Shown piece after piece: positions 1 to 9,745 of a DNA stretch of 64,000 bases. A program made the translations under genes and the position numbers. The notes below the pieces were generated by a model, which saw only the letters and a program-made list of their open reading frames with translations, had not been told where the DNA came from and did not search any database. This DNA comes from Populus alba (lineage: Eukaryota; Streptophyta; Magnoliopsida; Malpighiales; Salicaceae), in the NCBI RefSeq assembly GCF_005239225.2, contig NC_133293.1, positions 8,648,333 to 8,712,332 on the forward strand, in the 5' to 3' direction. Each line of letters opens with the position of its first letter. Position 1 is the stretch's first letter.

Positions 1-1640
1 TATTGTAAGGTTACATTATCATCACTTTGAAGTGGGATTCTCATCGTGTGTTGTGCTCACTAAAATTAAGTTGATGATTCATTCATTTGATTTTTTCCAG
101 CCTTTTTTTTTCATTATTGATTTTTCAGCATATTTTATATATATATTTGTTCGTCTAAAATAAATGTTTAGGAAAAGAAACAAAGTTATGATTATGACAA
201 CATCTTTAGACTCGGTCAATTGTTAAGTTCTAATATATATGAATTTGATGAGTTGTCATATTCAATTTTTTTGCTCAACCAGGCAAAGTCTAAGCATATA
301 TATAGGTTTGGAGAGTTGTGAGACTCATTACCCTCAAGTTTAGTCATGCATTGAATGTCCAAATATAAGTGATTCTGACATTAATTTTATCATGCTCTCA
401 ATTAAACCACATAATTCTATTAATGAGTTATAGATATGAATTACATATATTTTTCTCTTTAGCATATAAATGATATTTTAATATTATTAGAAAAGAACTT
501 TTAAGTATTTCCCTCCACCAAATGATAAGAATGATCTTTAAAAAAAAATCGGATTTTATAATTTACTGTATATTTATTTTTAGTATCTATTTAAATATTA
601 TTGTCTTTTCTCTTTTTTTTTATTGTATAATTTAATTGTAAAATCATGTTAAAAAAACTGGCTTCTCCTCCTTTCTTGTAACAATAGCTCCTTTACTCCT
701 TTACTCCTTTCTTGTAATTAACAATAGTTTATATATATAAGCTTGATAATAAAAATATTTGTTTCTTTTTGTCCACATTTCCCACAATTCTCACTTAGGT
801 CCTTTCTAATAAAATATTTAGAACCAAATTGATAAAATTCACAAGTATAAGACCCAATTAAAAATAATATACAAGTGAGGGATTGAATTGAGGGTTTCTG
901 GTTCCTTAATTACAAGTTTATCGTGTAGTCTATGTGCATGTTGCCAAAGTACTAGTTCAAACTGGACCATAGCTCTCAAGCCTCTAACTCTAGCTTGTTC
1001 GGTTATCTAGAAACCCTTCAACAATGCCCTAGTTCTGATCTGAAGAGAGGACAAGAAATATAATGATTATTCAATTAATGAGCTGGCTAGGGCTAGGCAT
1101 TAAATTTTTGCCGGCATTTGACGTGTGATGCTGGGCGTCCATGGCATGTCTCCGTTAAATACTGCCGTGCTAGTTATGATCTTGTGTAGTGCGTTTATCA
1201 TTAGCGTTTGTACGGTTTTATGCGTTTAGAACTTATAATTCTTTTTTATATTTTCATATTGTATTGATACAAAATTGTTAAGAATAAATTAAAACAAAAA
1301 AATTATTTTAATATATATTTTTTAAATAAAAATATTTTAACTAACACATTAGCAGACGAGTTCTTAAACATGATGCCTCTTATAGTTGGAACAGTTCACA
1401 GACAGGTTAAGCAAGGAATTTTTTAACGTGAGTGTTCGGATAATTTATACATTTTTTGATTAATTTTATAAATTTTAAAATTAAAAAATATATAAAGAAA
1501 AACTGGATTTTAGTTCTTCCTAACATGTTGCCAGCCCTGGTGTTCCTGGAAAATAAAGATTCTCTTGCACTGATAGATGCTGCTAATGTAGATAGATTGC
1601 TAAAATTCATTCAGAAAAAACATTAATTTCAAGAAATATA
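1..1640. other. AT-rich intergenic DNA, no gene seen
   Basis: No reading frame resembles a known protein and no splice-consistent model could be built. The DNA is AT-rich with short low-complexity runs. A stretch near 1265-1345 resembles the AT-rich core of a dispersed element described at 14713-14912, but it is too decayed to delimit. Confidence 0.6.
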
Positions 1641-1741
1641 AACTCTTACAAGGATATTCAACTACCAGACCAGGTTTAGCAGACGCAGAAAGAGAGAGAG
1701 ACTGAAAGAACACTCAAGTCTGGCAAACAAACACAGAGGGG

Positions 1742-1762
1742 GGAGAGAGAGAGAGAGAGAGG
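1742..1762. repeat. GA microsatellite
   Basis: A run of about ten GA dinucleotides lies immediately upstream of the DFR-like fragment at 1773. GA/CT tracts of this kind are common in plant 5' leaders, which fits the fragment having once been a transcribed first exon. Confidence 0.8.
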
Positions 1763-1772
1763 GGAGGAAACA

Positions 1773-1919
1773 ATGCAGAAGAATGGAGAGGGAGTGTGTG
1801 CCACCGGAGGAAGTGGTTGCGTCGGGTCTCAGCTTGTCCGTCTCCTTCTCGACCGTGTTCACGCCGCCGTAAGAAATCTTTGTACGTTCAAAAAACGAGT
1901 TGTAGTCCAATGTTGTTAG
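1773..1919 (+). pseudogene. First-exon fragment of a DFR/ANR-like NADPH reductase
   Basis: This 48-codon frame starts at ATG 1773. It reads as the N-terminus of an extended short-chain dehydrogenase of the dihydroflavonol 4-reductase / anthocyanidin reductase type. It has a TGGSGCVGS glycine-rich NADP-binding loop (residues 11-19), then LVRLLLDR and VHAAVRN, which match the start of the Rossmann fold in that family. Three residues usually found between DR and VHA appear to be missing. After VRN the frame runs into unrelated sequence and stops at 1917-1919. The GT at 1869-1870 could be an old splice donor. No second exon with the catalytic YxxxK region was found downstream, so I read this as a gene fragment or relic. 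A distant or unassembled remainder cannot be excluded. Confidence 0.55.
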
Positions 1920-2741
1920 TAGCTGTCGTCCTGCTGTGTTTTGCTAATTTTCGTAGGAATGGTAACAAATCTTATACACGTGAGAGATGCTCATTGGCCC
2001 AAGTCCTCCAGTTTGTATTTAAAAGAAATAATGATACAAATTATTTTCTTATTAGCTCAAAACACACACCTATTCCTCAATTGATCAGTTGATATTGATT
2101 GGGATGGATTAAAAAAATATTATGATGGAAAAAAAAAAAACAAAAAGTCATTTTAGAACATGTGCATATAATATATTTCACGCTCTCTATCCATATTTAA
2201 TTTAATGAAATATTATAGATTGTATTATATGGCTTTACAATTTTACTAGTAAAGGGTTTAATTGAAAGATAATGATGGTGTAAATGATATATAATTCAAC
2301 TATTATCTTGTCATATTTTTTAAATAATTTAAAGGGTTTTGATATGGATTATATAGCATGAAAGCAATTTCATTGTCTTTTTTTATATTCTTACTTATTG
2401 ACAAAAAAATAAAAGTCGATGTACTTATTAGATTAAAGTTTATAATATAAAATCTCAATTGGTTTAAATCAAAATAATAAAAAACAAATATATATTGTAA
2501 GAATCATCTGGATTTTTTTGTTTAAAAAATTTATCTTGATTTCTCGCTTCTTAAATATTCTTTGATGTTTTTTTATATGAACATATAACACATGAGATCT
2601 ATCTCATTTTATAATATTCACGTGTAGCACAATGTGATCAGGCACCTGCTTTTCATTTTAAATAGAGTTTTTTATTGGTTATCGTGTTGTGCTAAACAGT
2701 GTCTGGTTAAAATCTTTTGTTGTGCTTTGACATATGTAATT
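1920..2741. other. Intergenic DNA, no gene seen
   Basis: AT-rich sequence between the DFR-like fragment and the SINE. No downstream exon of the reductase is recognisable and no other feature stands out. Confidence 0.5.
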
Positions 2742-2969
2742 AAAAAAAACAACGGAGAAGAACTTGAGGTCTTGACCCAGTAGTTGAATGGACTTGTTCT
2801 TTTTCTCTGCATCCTGGGTTCAAACCTCATTGTGCACGCCTGTCAGCCCCGCGGTGCCTTATATGTTCACTGGGTTTGCAGGATGTTCAGTAAGCTGTGG
2901 GATTAGTCGTGGTGCCCGCAAGCTGGCCCGGACATCCATGCAAATAAAAAAAAAAAAAACAACGGAGAA
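2742..2969 (+). mobile_element. tRNA-derived SINE with target-site duplication
   Basis: The body, about 2760-2950, has Pol III promoter boxes: an A-box-like TAGTTGAATGG at 2781-2791 and a B-box GTTCAAACC at 2818-2826, about 37 bases downstream. A GC-richer body follows and ends in an A-run. It is flanked by matching copies of AAAAACAACGGAGAA at about 2745-2759 and 2955-2969, the expected target-site duplication from LINE-type retrotransposition. The long plus-strand frame inside (2788-2976) is a by-product, not a gene. SINE families of this kind are known in Salicaceae; assignment to a named family would need a database comparison. Confidence 0.85.
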
Positions 2970-3044
2970 ACTTTAGGAGAAACTTTAAGATGTGTAATTT
3001 ATCTAGTTAAGTTTTAGATTTATTTTTTAAATGTAATTAATTTA

Positions 3045-3165
3045 AATTTTACAAATTATATGGTTATTGAAGGTTACATAGTCATTAATTTTAAAACTCA
3101 TAAAATTAGTCGAGATACGCATAATCTAATCTAGACATCCAAGTTAATAAATATAAAAAAACAAT
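3045..3165 (+). mobile_element. Truncated SINE-like 3' segment
   Basis: This stretch resembles the 3' half of the SINE at 55371-55570. It shares the motif run of acatagtc, then taattttA with actcat/cccatga, then aaattagt/gattagt, and an ending of attaataaa followed by A residues. The tRNA-like head with A and B boxes is not recognisable, so it appears 5'-truncated or decayed. Confidence 0.45.
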
Positions 3166-5594
3166 GAAGAAAATTGTCATTTTAATTAAAATAAAAATAC
3201 ATACTATAATAAGCAGCTATGTTTTTTTTTTTATTATTATTAAAAGAGGGGGTAGCCTACTTTATTTCAAGAGCAGAATGGTTTTCTCTAAAAATGATAT
3301 TTACTTTGATTTAAAAAAATATTAATTAAACACTATTTTTAGATAAAAACAGCTAAAAACAGTTATGTTTAGATCTCTTACACGTATGACCATATTCATG
3401 TGTCAAAATCAAAGCTTTCTGCGTAACATTCCTTGCAAATTGCTATTGTTTTAATACTATATAGATAATATACAATATGGTTATATGAAAAAAAAATATA
3501 TAAAACTACTTAGAATAAAAAAATAATTAATATGGTTATTAAACCTGTTTTGGAGTCTACTAAACATAAAGCCTGGATTACAAGCTATAAATGTTAACTC
3601 ATTTCAAAAAAAAAAAAAAAAATTAAAAACATCAAAACATTATAATTTTAATTTTTTTAAAATCAATTGAATTTTAACAAAATTATAAATAGATCTATTA
3701 AGTATATTGAATATATTTAAAAGGCGTTTCAGAATATAATAGCGATTATTTTTTAAAATATTTTTTATTTTAAAATATATAAAAATAATATTTTTAACAT
3801 CAATATATCAAAATAATTTTAAAATATCAAAAATATATTAATTTAAAATAAATAAATAATAAAATATATTTTTTTAATCGTTCACAAGCTATACATGTGA
3901 ATCCTTCATTTCAATTAAAAAAAAATTAAAACACCAGAACACTAGAATTTTAATTTTAAAAAAAAATAACTCGGGTTTTGACATAATAATAAAAAAAATG
4001 TATCGGATAATCCGAGTACACTTCAAGCTTTGACACCCAGTCCAGTATAGAAAGGGGGTCGGCTAGGTTGGGGATGAACGGCTAGTAAAAGGTGGAAATC
4101 AAACAACGACGAAGTCCAGAGATGACCACAGGTCTTGTAATGTCCGAGCACAGGCAGCGTTGAATCGACATGGTATCAGAAAGAAGAAGAAGCTTCCACC
4201 AACTAGCTTGCGAGCAAAAAGGCTAAACATTGAGCAATTTGTTTAATTTCCGGTGTAAGAATTTAATCCGGACCATGACAGCTGGATCGAGGCAAGTAGA
4301 AAGAGAAATTTGACAGCTTCTCTTGACAGATATGTGCGTTGAAGAAGAAAAGGAGAGGAAGAAGACGATGGGAAGCAAACATAATCCCTAGATCGAAAAT
4401 GATCGCTCGACGTGGACTTATTAAGGGTGGAAAATGAAAAACGGAACCCGTCAGCCTGAGGATATGCTGACGTGGCACTTCCACTTGTTCTTGATGGATT
4501 CAAGGGCCAGTATAAATTAGATAGAGTTTATGAATAAACTAAGAGTTTCAAATATTTAGTTTAGCAAAAATAGTAGGTTTAAATTAGGTCTATAAATTTT
4601 ATATTTTTTGCTGTTTTGATTATTTTTTTAGTTAAGTTTTGGATTTCAATTACTTTTTGTACATAATTTTGAATTTTTTTATTAGGTTTGTTAATAACAA
4701 GTTTTTTTGTTTTTGTGTTTAAAAAACATTTCTGAAAATTTAAAAAACTTGTTTTTTTCTTTAAAATAAATTTTTGTATGATTTTGGATTGTTTTTATAT
4801 GCTAATTTTAAAAATAAATTTTAAATAATTAAAAAAATTATTTTAATATATTTTAAAGTAAAAATCATTTTAAAAATCACCACAATCTTTTTCATTATAT
4901 TATTGAATTATGGACTTTTAAGAAAATATTATAGTCTTCTCTACCTATTTCTCTATTGTTCAGTAATGTAATATTAGGGTTGCAAAATCTAATTTTTATC
5001 TATGCTATACCAATGTTAATATTATGCCATTGGATTAAATTTGTAATTCTGTAAGCAAAATAAGATAATTTCGAATTACTTTTTCTGTGGGTTTTGTAAT
5101 GAGAAAGTTTATGGAGGAAGAATTTTTATTATTATTATTAAAAAATTTAAATTTTGATAAAAAAAAAATTCCAGTTTTAGAGGATGACTATGGTTATTTT
5201 TTAAAATAATTTTTTATTTAAAAATTAATTATTCATTAATCATAATTTTTTTACATGCTATTAAATTAAAAATAATACAATAAATTTTCTTATATGCTGA
5301 TCCTGGGATTTAAATACAGGAAGTTAAGATAAAAAATCAAACTTTCTTATCCACAAGAACAACATCTTGAAGTTAATATTATTTTTCATACTAAAAATAA
5401 ATAGAAAACCTATATACAAATTAATTGAAAATGTTACTTTTTATTACTTATTTGTATGAAAATATTACTTGTTATTAATTAAAAATAAATACTATATTTT
5501 CCAACGACGAACCAAGGCCCTCATGATTAGTGAGGAGTGACGTGGCTCACCAATTCTTCGTAGTCGACGCCATATCCTACCCTACCCTACCATA
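3166..5594. other. Repeat-rich intergenic DNA, no gene seen
   Basis: AT-rich sequence with A/T runs. A decayed copy of the element described at 14713-14912 occupies about 3722-3880. The less AT-rich part at 4020-4510 has open frames on the minus strand but no recognisable protein. An isolated TGGTATCAGA at 4171-4180 resembles a retroelement primer-binding site, but no LTR pair surrounds it. Confidence 0.5.
3722..3880. mobile_element. Decayed AT-rich non-autonomous element copy
   Basis: The start (gtttcagaatataatagcg) and the internal run of TTTTTAACATCAATATATCAAAATAATTT match the layout of the element in the MORF2-like intron at 14713-14912. The right end is degraded. Related decayed copies seem to lie near 53290-53465 and 62355-62510. 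Confidence 0.45.
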
Positions 5595-5631
5595 TCGTTA
5601 TTATTATTATTATTAACAATAAACTAAAACT

Positions 5632-5673
5632 GCTCAGTGTTTCACTGTGCAAGTCCACAGTAAAACGCTGAGA
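5632..5673. repeat. Inverted repeat (hairpin) near left end of unit 1
   Basis: GCTCAGTGTTTCACTGTG (5632-5649) is followed by a six-base spacer CAAGTC and a near-complementary arm (5656-5673). A long stem of about 16 pairs out of 18 is possible. The same structure recurs at 7488-7531. Confidence 0.8.
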
Positions 5674-5688
5674 TGTCTTCTTTTTCCG

Positions 5689-5690
<2 letters not shown>

Positions 5691-5734
<44 letters not shown>
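5691..5734. repeat. Poly-T tract, 44 bases
   Basis: An uninterrupted T-run just inside the left hairpin of the first Helitron-like unit. The second unit has only a shorter T-rich stretch here, so the tract has expanded in one copy. Its length is also prone to sequencing error. Confidence 0.85.
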
Positions 5735-5737
<3 letters not shown>

Positions 5738-7142
5738 TTTGACTTTTTTTTCCATGCTTTTTTTCTTCTTCTTTGTCTTTTTTAAGCTATTTTTTTTTAA
5801 TTAATGTTTTTTTTTTAAAAAAAAAAATTTGTTAATATTAAATTTTTTTCTATTTAGTTATTAAATTTTCATGATATTGGGTTTGATGGGTTAACGCGGA
5901 TTTTTTTTCTCTTTTTAATTAATTTTTTCGAATTCAATCCACAGTGAAACGCTTAGCTATTTTTGTTTTTTTTTTAAGCTGTTTTTTTTTTTCTTTGTTT
6001 TTTTAAGCTGTTTCTTTTTCTTTATTTTTTTTAATTAATATTTTTTTGTTTATTTTTTTTATTAATGTTTAATTTTTTTTCTATTTAGTTATCAAACTTT
6101 CAATACATGAGTTCCGGGTTTGACGCGTTAACCAGGATTTTTTTTTTGTTTTTCTTTTTAATTAATTTTTTTGTTAAATTTTTTTCTATTTAATTATCAA
6201 ACTTTCATGACACGGATTCCGGGTTTGAGGGGTTAACCCAGCTATTTCTGGGTTAACCCGTAAATTTTTTTTTTCCTATTCAGTTATCAAACTTTCATGA
6301 CACGAATCACAAATTTAACGGGTTGACCTGGTTTGAAGGGTTAACCCAGTTAATTCAGATTTTTTTCTCTTTTTTTTCATTAGTTTTTTTTTTACGTGAA
6401 GGCTTTTTTTTTTAATTAATATGTTTTTTGTTTAGTATTTTTGTTTTTTTGTTTTGATTTTTAATTATTTTTTTAAAATTTAGTTTGTTAATACTGAGTT
6501 TTTTTCTATTTAGTTATCAAACTTTCATAACACGAATCCCAGGTTTGATGAATTAACCTGATTTGACGGGTTAACCGAGTTAATTCAGATTTTTTTTTTC
6601 TTTTTCTTCATTAGTTTTTTTTCTTCCTGTAGGTTTTTTTTCCTTTGTTTTTGTTCTTTTTAATTAATATTTTTTTTTGTTCATTTTAGTTTATTAAGGT
6701 TAATTGTTTTCTATTTAGTTATCACACTCTCATGACACGAATCTCAGGTTTGACAGGTTAACCTGATTTGGTGGGTTAACCCAGTTGATTCATATTTTTT
6801 TTTCTTTTTATTTATTAGTTTTTTTTTTTTTCCAATTTCATCTTTAAATATTGTAATTAACTATAACTAAAAGACATAAATCTTTTTTCTTTCAATTTTA
6901 TGACATGAATTCCAAGTTTGACGGGTTAAACCAGTTGATTAAGATTTTTTTTTTCTTAAGTAGCTTTTTTCTTTTGATTTGATCTTTTTAATATCGATTT
7001 GATTAAGAATTAAACTTTAAGATTTGTTTTGTATACTGGTCATTAAATTATTGTGATCTCATGAGGAGATTTTACTGTACCCCTCCTTGCAAAGCATTAT
7101 TCATCGGAATAATGTTTTGTTTTATTGTTTTCTTCATTCCAA

Positions 7143-7394
7143 TTAATCTTTTTTCTTTTTAATTTCATTCTGTAAAATTAAATTTTTTTTCTTTTTAATT
7201 ATCACACTTTTATAACAAAACCTTGCAACCAGACTCATATCAAAGGCTCCGGGTTTGATGTTGCAACAAAACCCACTTAAACTTGGGTCATGCAAGTTTA
7301 ATATTATTATTAATATTATAAATAAAATTTTTGGATCATGAGTAACAGATAGACCCAATGCTTTTAAGTATAACTTTGTAGAAAAACCTAACAC
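7143..7394 (-). other. Non-genic minus-strand frame conserved in both Helitron-like units
   Basis: This 83-codon frame matches the frame at 8972-9202 in the second unit (shared runs LHDPSLS, LVARFCYKS and IIKKKK). The match follows from the unit duplication. There is no recognised domain and no sign of a promoter, so I do not call it a gene. Confidence 0.5.
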
Positions 7395-7487
7395 TCTTAA
7401 ATTTTAATTTTTTTAAATATTTTTTATATAAAAAAATTGACCCGCAGCGTAGCGCGAGCCACGTATTATTATAACAATAGCTAAAAC

Positions 7488-7531
7488 AGCTCAGTATTTC
7501 ACTGTGCAAGTCCACAGTGAAACGCTGAGCT
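7488..7531. repeat. Inverted repeat (hairpin) near left end of unit 2
   Basis: A 19-base arm at 7488-7506, spacer CAAGTC, and a second arm at 7513-7531 pair with about two mismatches. It is the counterpart of 5632-5673 and marks the start of the second unit of the dimer. Confidence 0.8.
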
Positions 7532-9254
7532 ATCTTCTTTTTCTGTTTTTTGTTTTTTTTTTTTTTAAGGCTGTTTTTTTTTTCTTTTTATAAGTTGTTT
7601 TTTTTTTTTTAATGAATGTTTTTTTTTTTTGTTAATGTTAAATTTTTTTCTATTTAATTATCAAATTTTTATGATACAAGTTTTGGGTTTGATGGGTTAA
7701 CCCGGATTTTTTTTTCTGGTTTTTCTTTTTAATTAGTTTTTTCGGGTGCAGTCCATATTGAAACTCTTAGCTGCCTTTTTTTATGCTTTGTTTTTTTGAG
7801 GTTTTTTTTTCTTTTTTTTTTTTTTTAACCTGTTTTGTTTTTCTTTTTTTTTTTAATTAATATTTTTTTTGTTTAATTTTTTTTGTTAATGTTAAATTTT
7901 TTTCTGTTTAGTTATCAAACTTTTATTACATGGGTTACGGGTTTGACGCGTTAACTCGAATTTTTTCTGATTTTTCTTTTTAATTAATTTTTCATTTAAT
8001 TTAGTTTGTTAATGTCAAATTTTTTCTATTTAGTTATAAAATTTTCATAACACGGATTCCGGGTTTGATGGATTAACCCAACTAATTCTGGGTTAACCCG
8101 TAAATTTTTTTTTTCTATTCAGTTATCAAACTTTCATGACACGAATCCCAAATTTGATGGTTTAATCTGGTTTGAAGGATTAACCCAGTTAATTCAGATT
8201 GTTTTTTCTTTTTCTTCATTGGTTTTTTTCTTCATGTAGGTTTTTTTTTAATTAATATTTTTTTTGTTTAGTATTTTTGTTCTTTTTGCTTTATAATTAT
8301 TATTTTTAAATTTAGTATGTTAATATTAAGTTTTTTTATGTTTAGTTATCAAACTTTCATGACACGAATACCAGGTTTGACGGATTAACCTGGTTTGACG
8401 GGTTAACCCAGTTAATTCAATTTTTTTTTTCGTTAGTTTTTTTTTTCTTCATGTAGGTTTTTTTCCCTTTATTTTTGTTCTTTTTAATTAATATTTTTTT
8501 TTCATTTTAGTTTATTAATGTTAATTGTTTTCTATTTAGTTATCTCACTCTCATGACACGAATCTTAGGTTTGACGGGTTAACCTGATTTGGTGGGTTAA
8601 CCCAGTTGATTCATATTTTTTTTTCTTTTTTTTTATTAGCCTTTTCTTCCAATTTCATCTTTAAATATTATAATTAACTATAACTAAAGACATCAATTTT
8701 TTTTTCTTTTAATTTTATGACATGAATCCCAAGTTTGACGGGTTAAACCAGTTGATTAAGATTTTTTTTCTTTTTCTTAAGTAATTTTTTTCTTTCAATT
8801 TCATCTTTTAATACCGATTTGATTAAGAATTCAACTTTATGATTTGTTTTGTTTACTGGTCATTAAATTATTGTGATCTCATGAGGGGATTTTACTATAC
8901 CCTTCCTTGCAAAGCACCATTCATCATAATAATGGTTTGCTTTATTGTTTTTTATTTTCAATTATTTTTTTTTAAGTTTTATTCTGTAATATTAAATGTT
9001 TTTTCTTTTTAATTATCATACTTTTATAACAAAACCTTGCAACCAGATTCATATTAAAAGCTTCGAGTTTGATGTTGCAATCAAACTCACTTAAACTTGG
9101 ATCATGCAAGTTTAATATTATTATTAATATTATAAATATAACTTTTGGGTAAGGAGTGATAGACAAACCTAATGCTCTTAGTATAACTTTGTAGAAAAAC
9201 ATAATACTCTTAAATTTTAATTTTTTTTTAATATTTTTTATATAAAAAAATTGA

Positions 9255-9285
9255 CCCGCAGCGGAGCGCGGGCCATATAACTAGT
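9255..9285 (+). other. Helitron-type 3' terminus
   Basis: The stem CCCGC/GCGGG has an eight-base loop and is followed after eight bases by CTAG and then T. This arrangement marks Helitron 3' ends. The corresponding site in the first unit near 7441-7462 keeps the hairpin but lacks the CTAG. Confidence 0.7.
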
Positions 9286-9745
9286 AAAAAACTAAATCAC
9301 GTTGAAAAAATACCGTGGACCAAACATTATGTTTCCTCTCACCTTTCACTTAGATTTACTATGTGATTTTTTTTTTTCATTTTGATCACCAAGGTTTTGT
9401 TTTGAGTGATTTCATTCTTTTGTGGCCAAATTAAAGGTTAATTTCTCTAGATTTGTTGAGGAAGAGCAAGATTGAAAGAAAGAGGACTAAAATAAGAATG
9501 GAGAAGAAAATAGATGGTAACTTTGAAATTGGGTAAAAAGTTCACTTTTATGAGTTTATCTTAATTTTTAAAATGATAAACTTTCAGTCCCTCGCCATCA
9601 TAACAATTCAATGTCGGTCCAAAACTTCATTCTACTTATGTTTTAGTCCCTAGTTAGGACCTAATCCACTTCCCACTTGCTCATCTCACTGAGACGAGAC
9701 AAAAAGAGAAGGAAAAAACTAGTCTGATCACTGCTTCATCTTCAA
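9286..9745. other. Presumed promoter and leader of the cyanase gene
   Basis: No gene is seen here. The region separates the Helitron-like 3' end from the cyanase start codon, so the element lies within about 460 bases of that ATG. A purine-rich stretch at 9455-9510 and the leader just before 9746 are unremarkable, and no unambiguous TATA box was identified. Confidence 0.4.

Larger units (their letters stand above)
5595..9284 (+). mobile_element. Head-to-tail dimer of a Helitron-like unit
   Basis: Two similar units of about 1.85 kb lie in direct orientation, about 5595-7462 and 7463-9284. Each begins with an inverted-repeat hairpin around TCACTGTG/CACAGTGA. Each continues through about seven internal copies of a module containing GGTTTGACGGGTTAACC and ends in the same AT-rich segment followed by a GC hairpin. 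At the right end CCCGC (9255-9259) pairs with GCGGG (9268-9272), and eight bases later comes CTAG followed by T (9281-9285). That is the Helitron 3' signature of a hairpin, then CTRR, then host T. The first unit has the hairpin (about 7441-7460) but no CTAG; it runs straight into the second unit. No Rep/helicase frame is present, so it is non-autonomous. The exact left end is uncertain; a TC at 5595 after AT would suit the family. Confidence 0.65.

Noticed and set aside
1662..1910. Minus-strand frame of 82 codons
   Set aside because: It is antisense to the DFR-like fragment and GA microsatellite, and its Ser/Leu runs come from the repeat.
2788..2976. Plus-strand frame of 62 codons
   Set aside because: It lies almost wholly inside the SINE and ends in its A-tail, so it is a by-product of the element.
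4171..4180. TGGTATCAGA, a perfect-looking primer-binding-site core
   Set aside because: It is preceded by ACA as an LTR end would be, but no repeated LTR is visible on either side, so an LTR element cannot be claimed.
4243..4503. Two overlapping minus-strand frames in GC-richer DNA
   Set aside because: No recognisable domain, no promoter signal and low-complexity composition.
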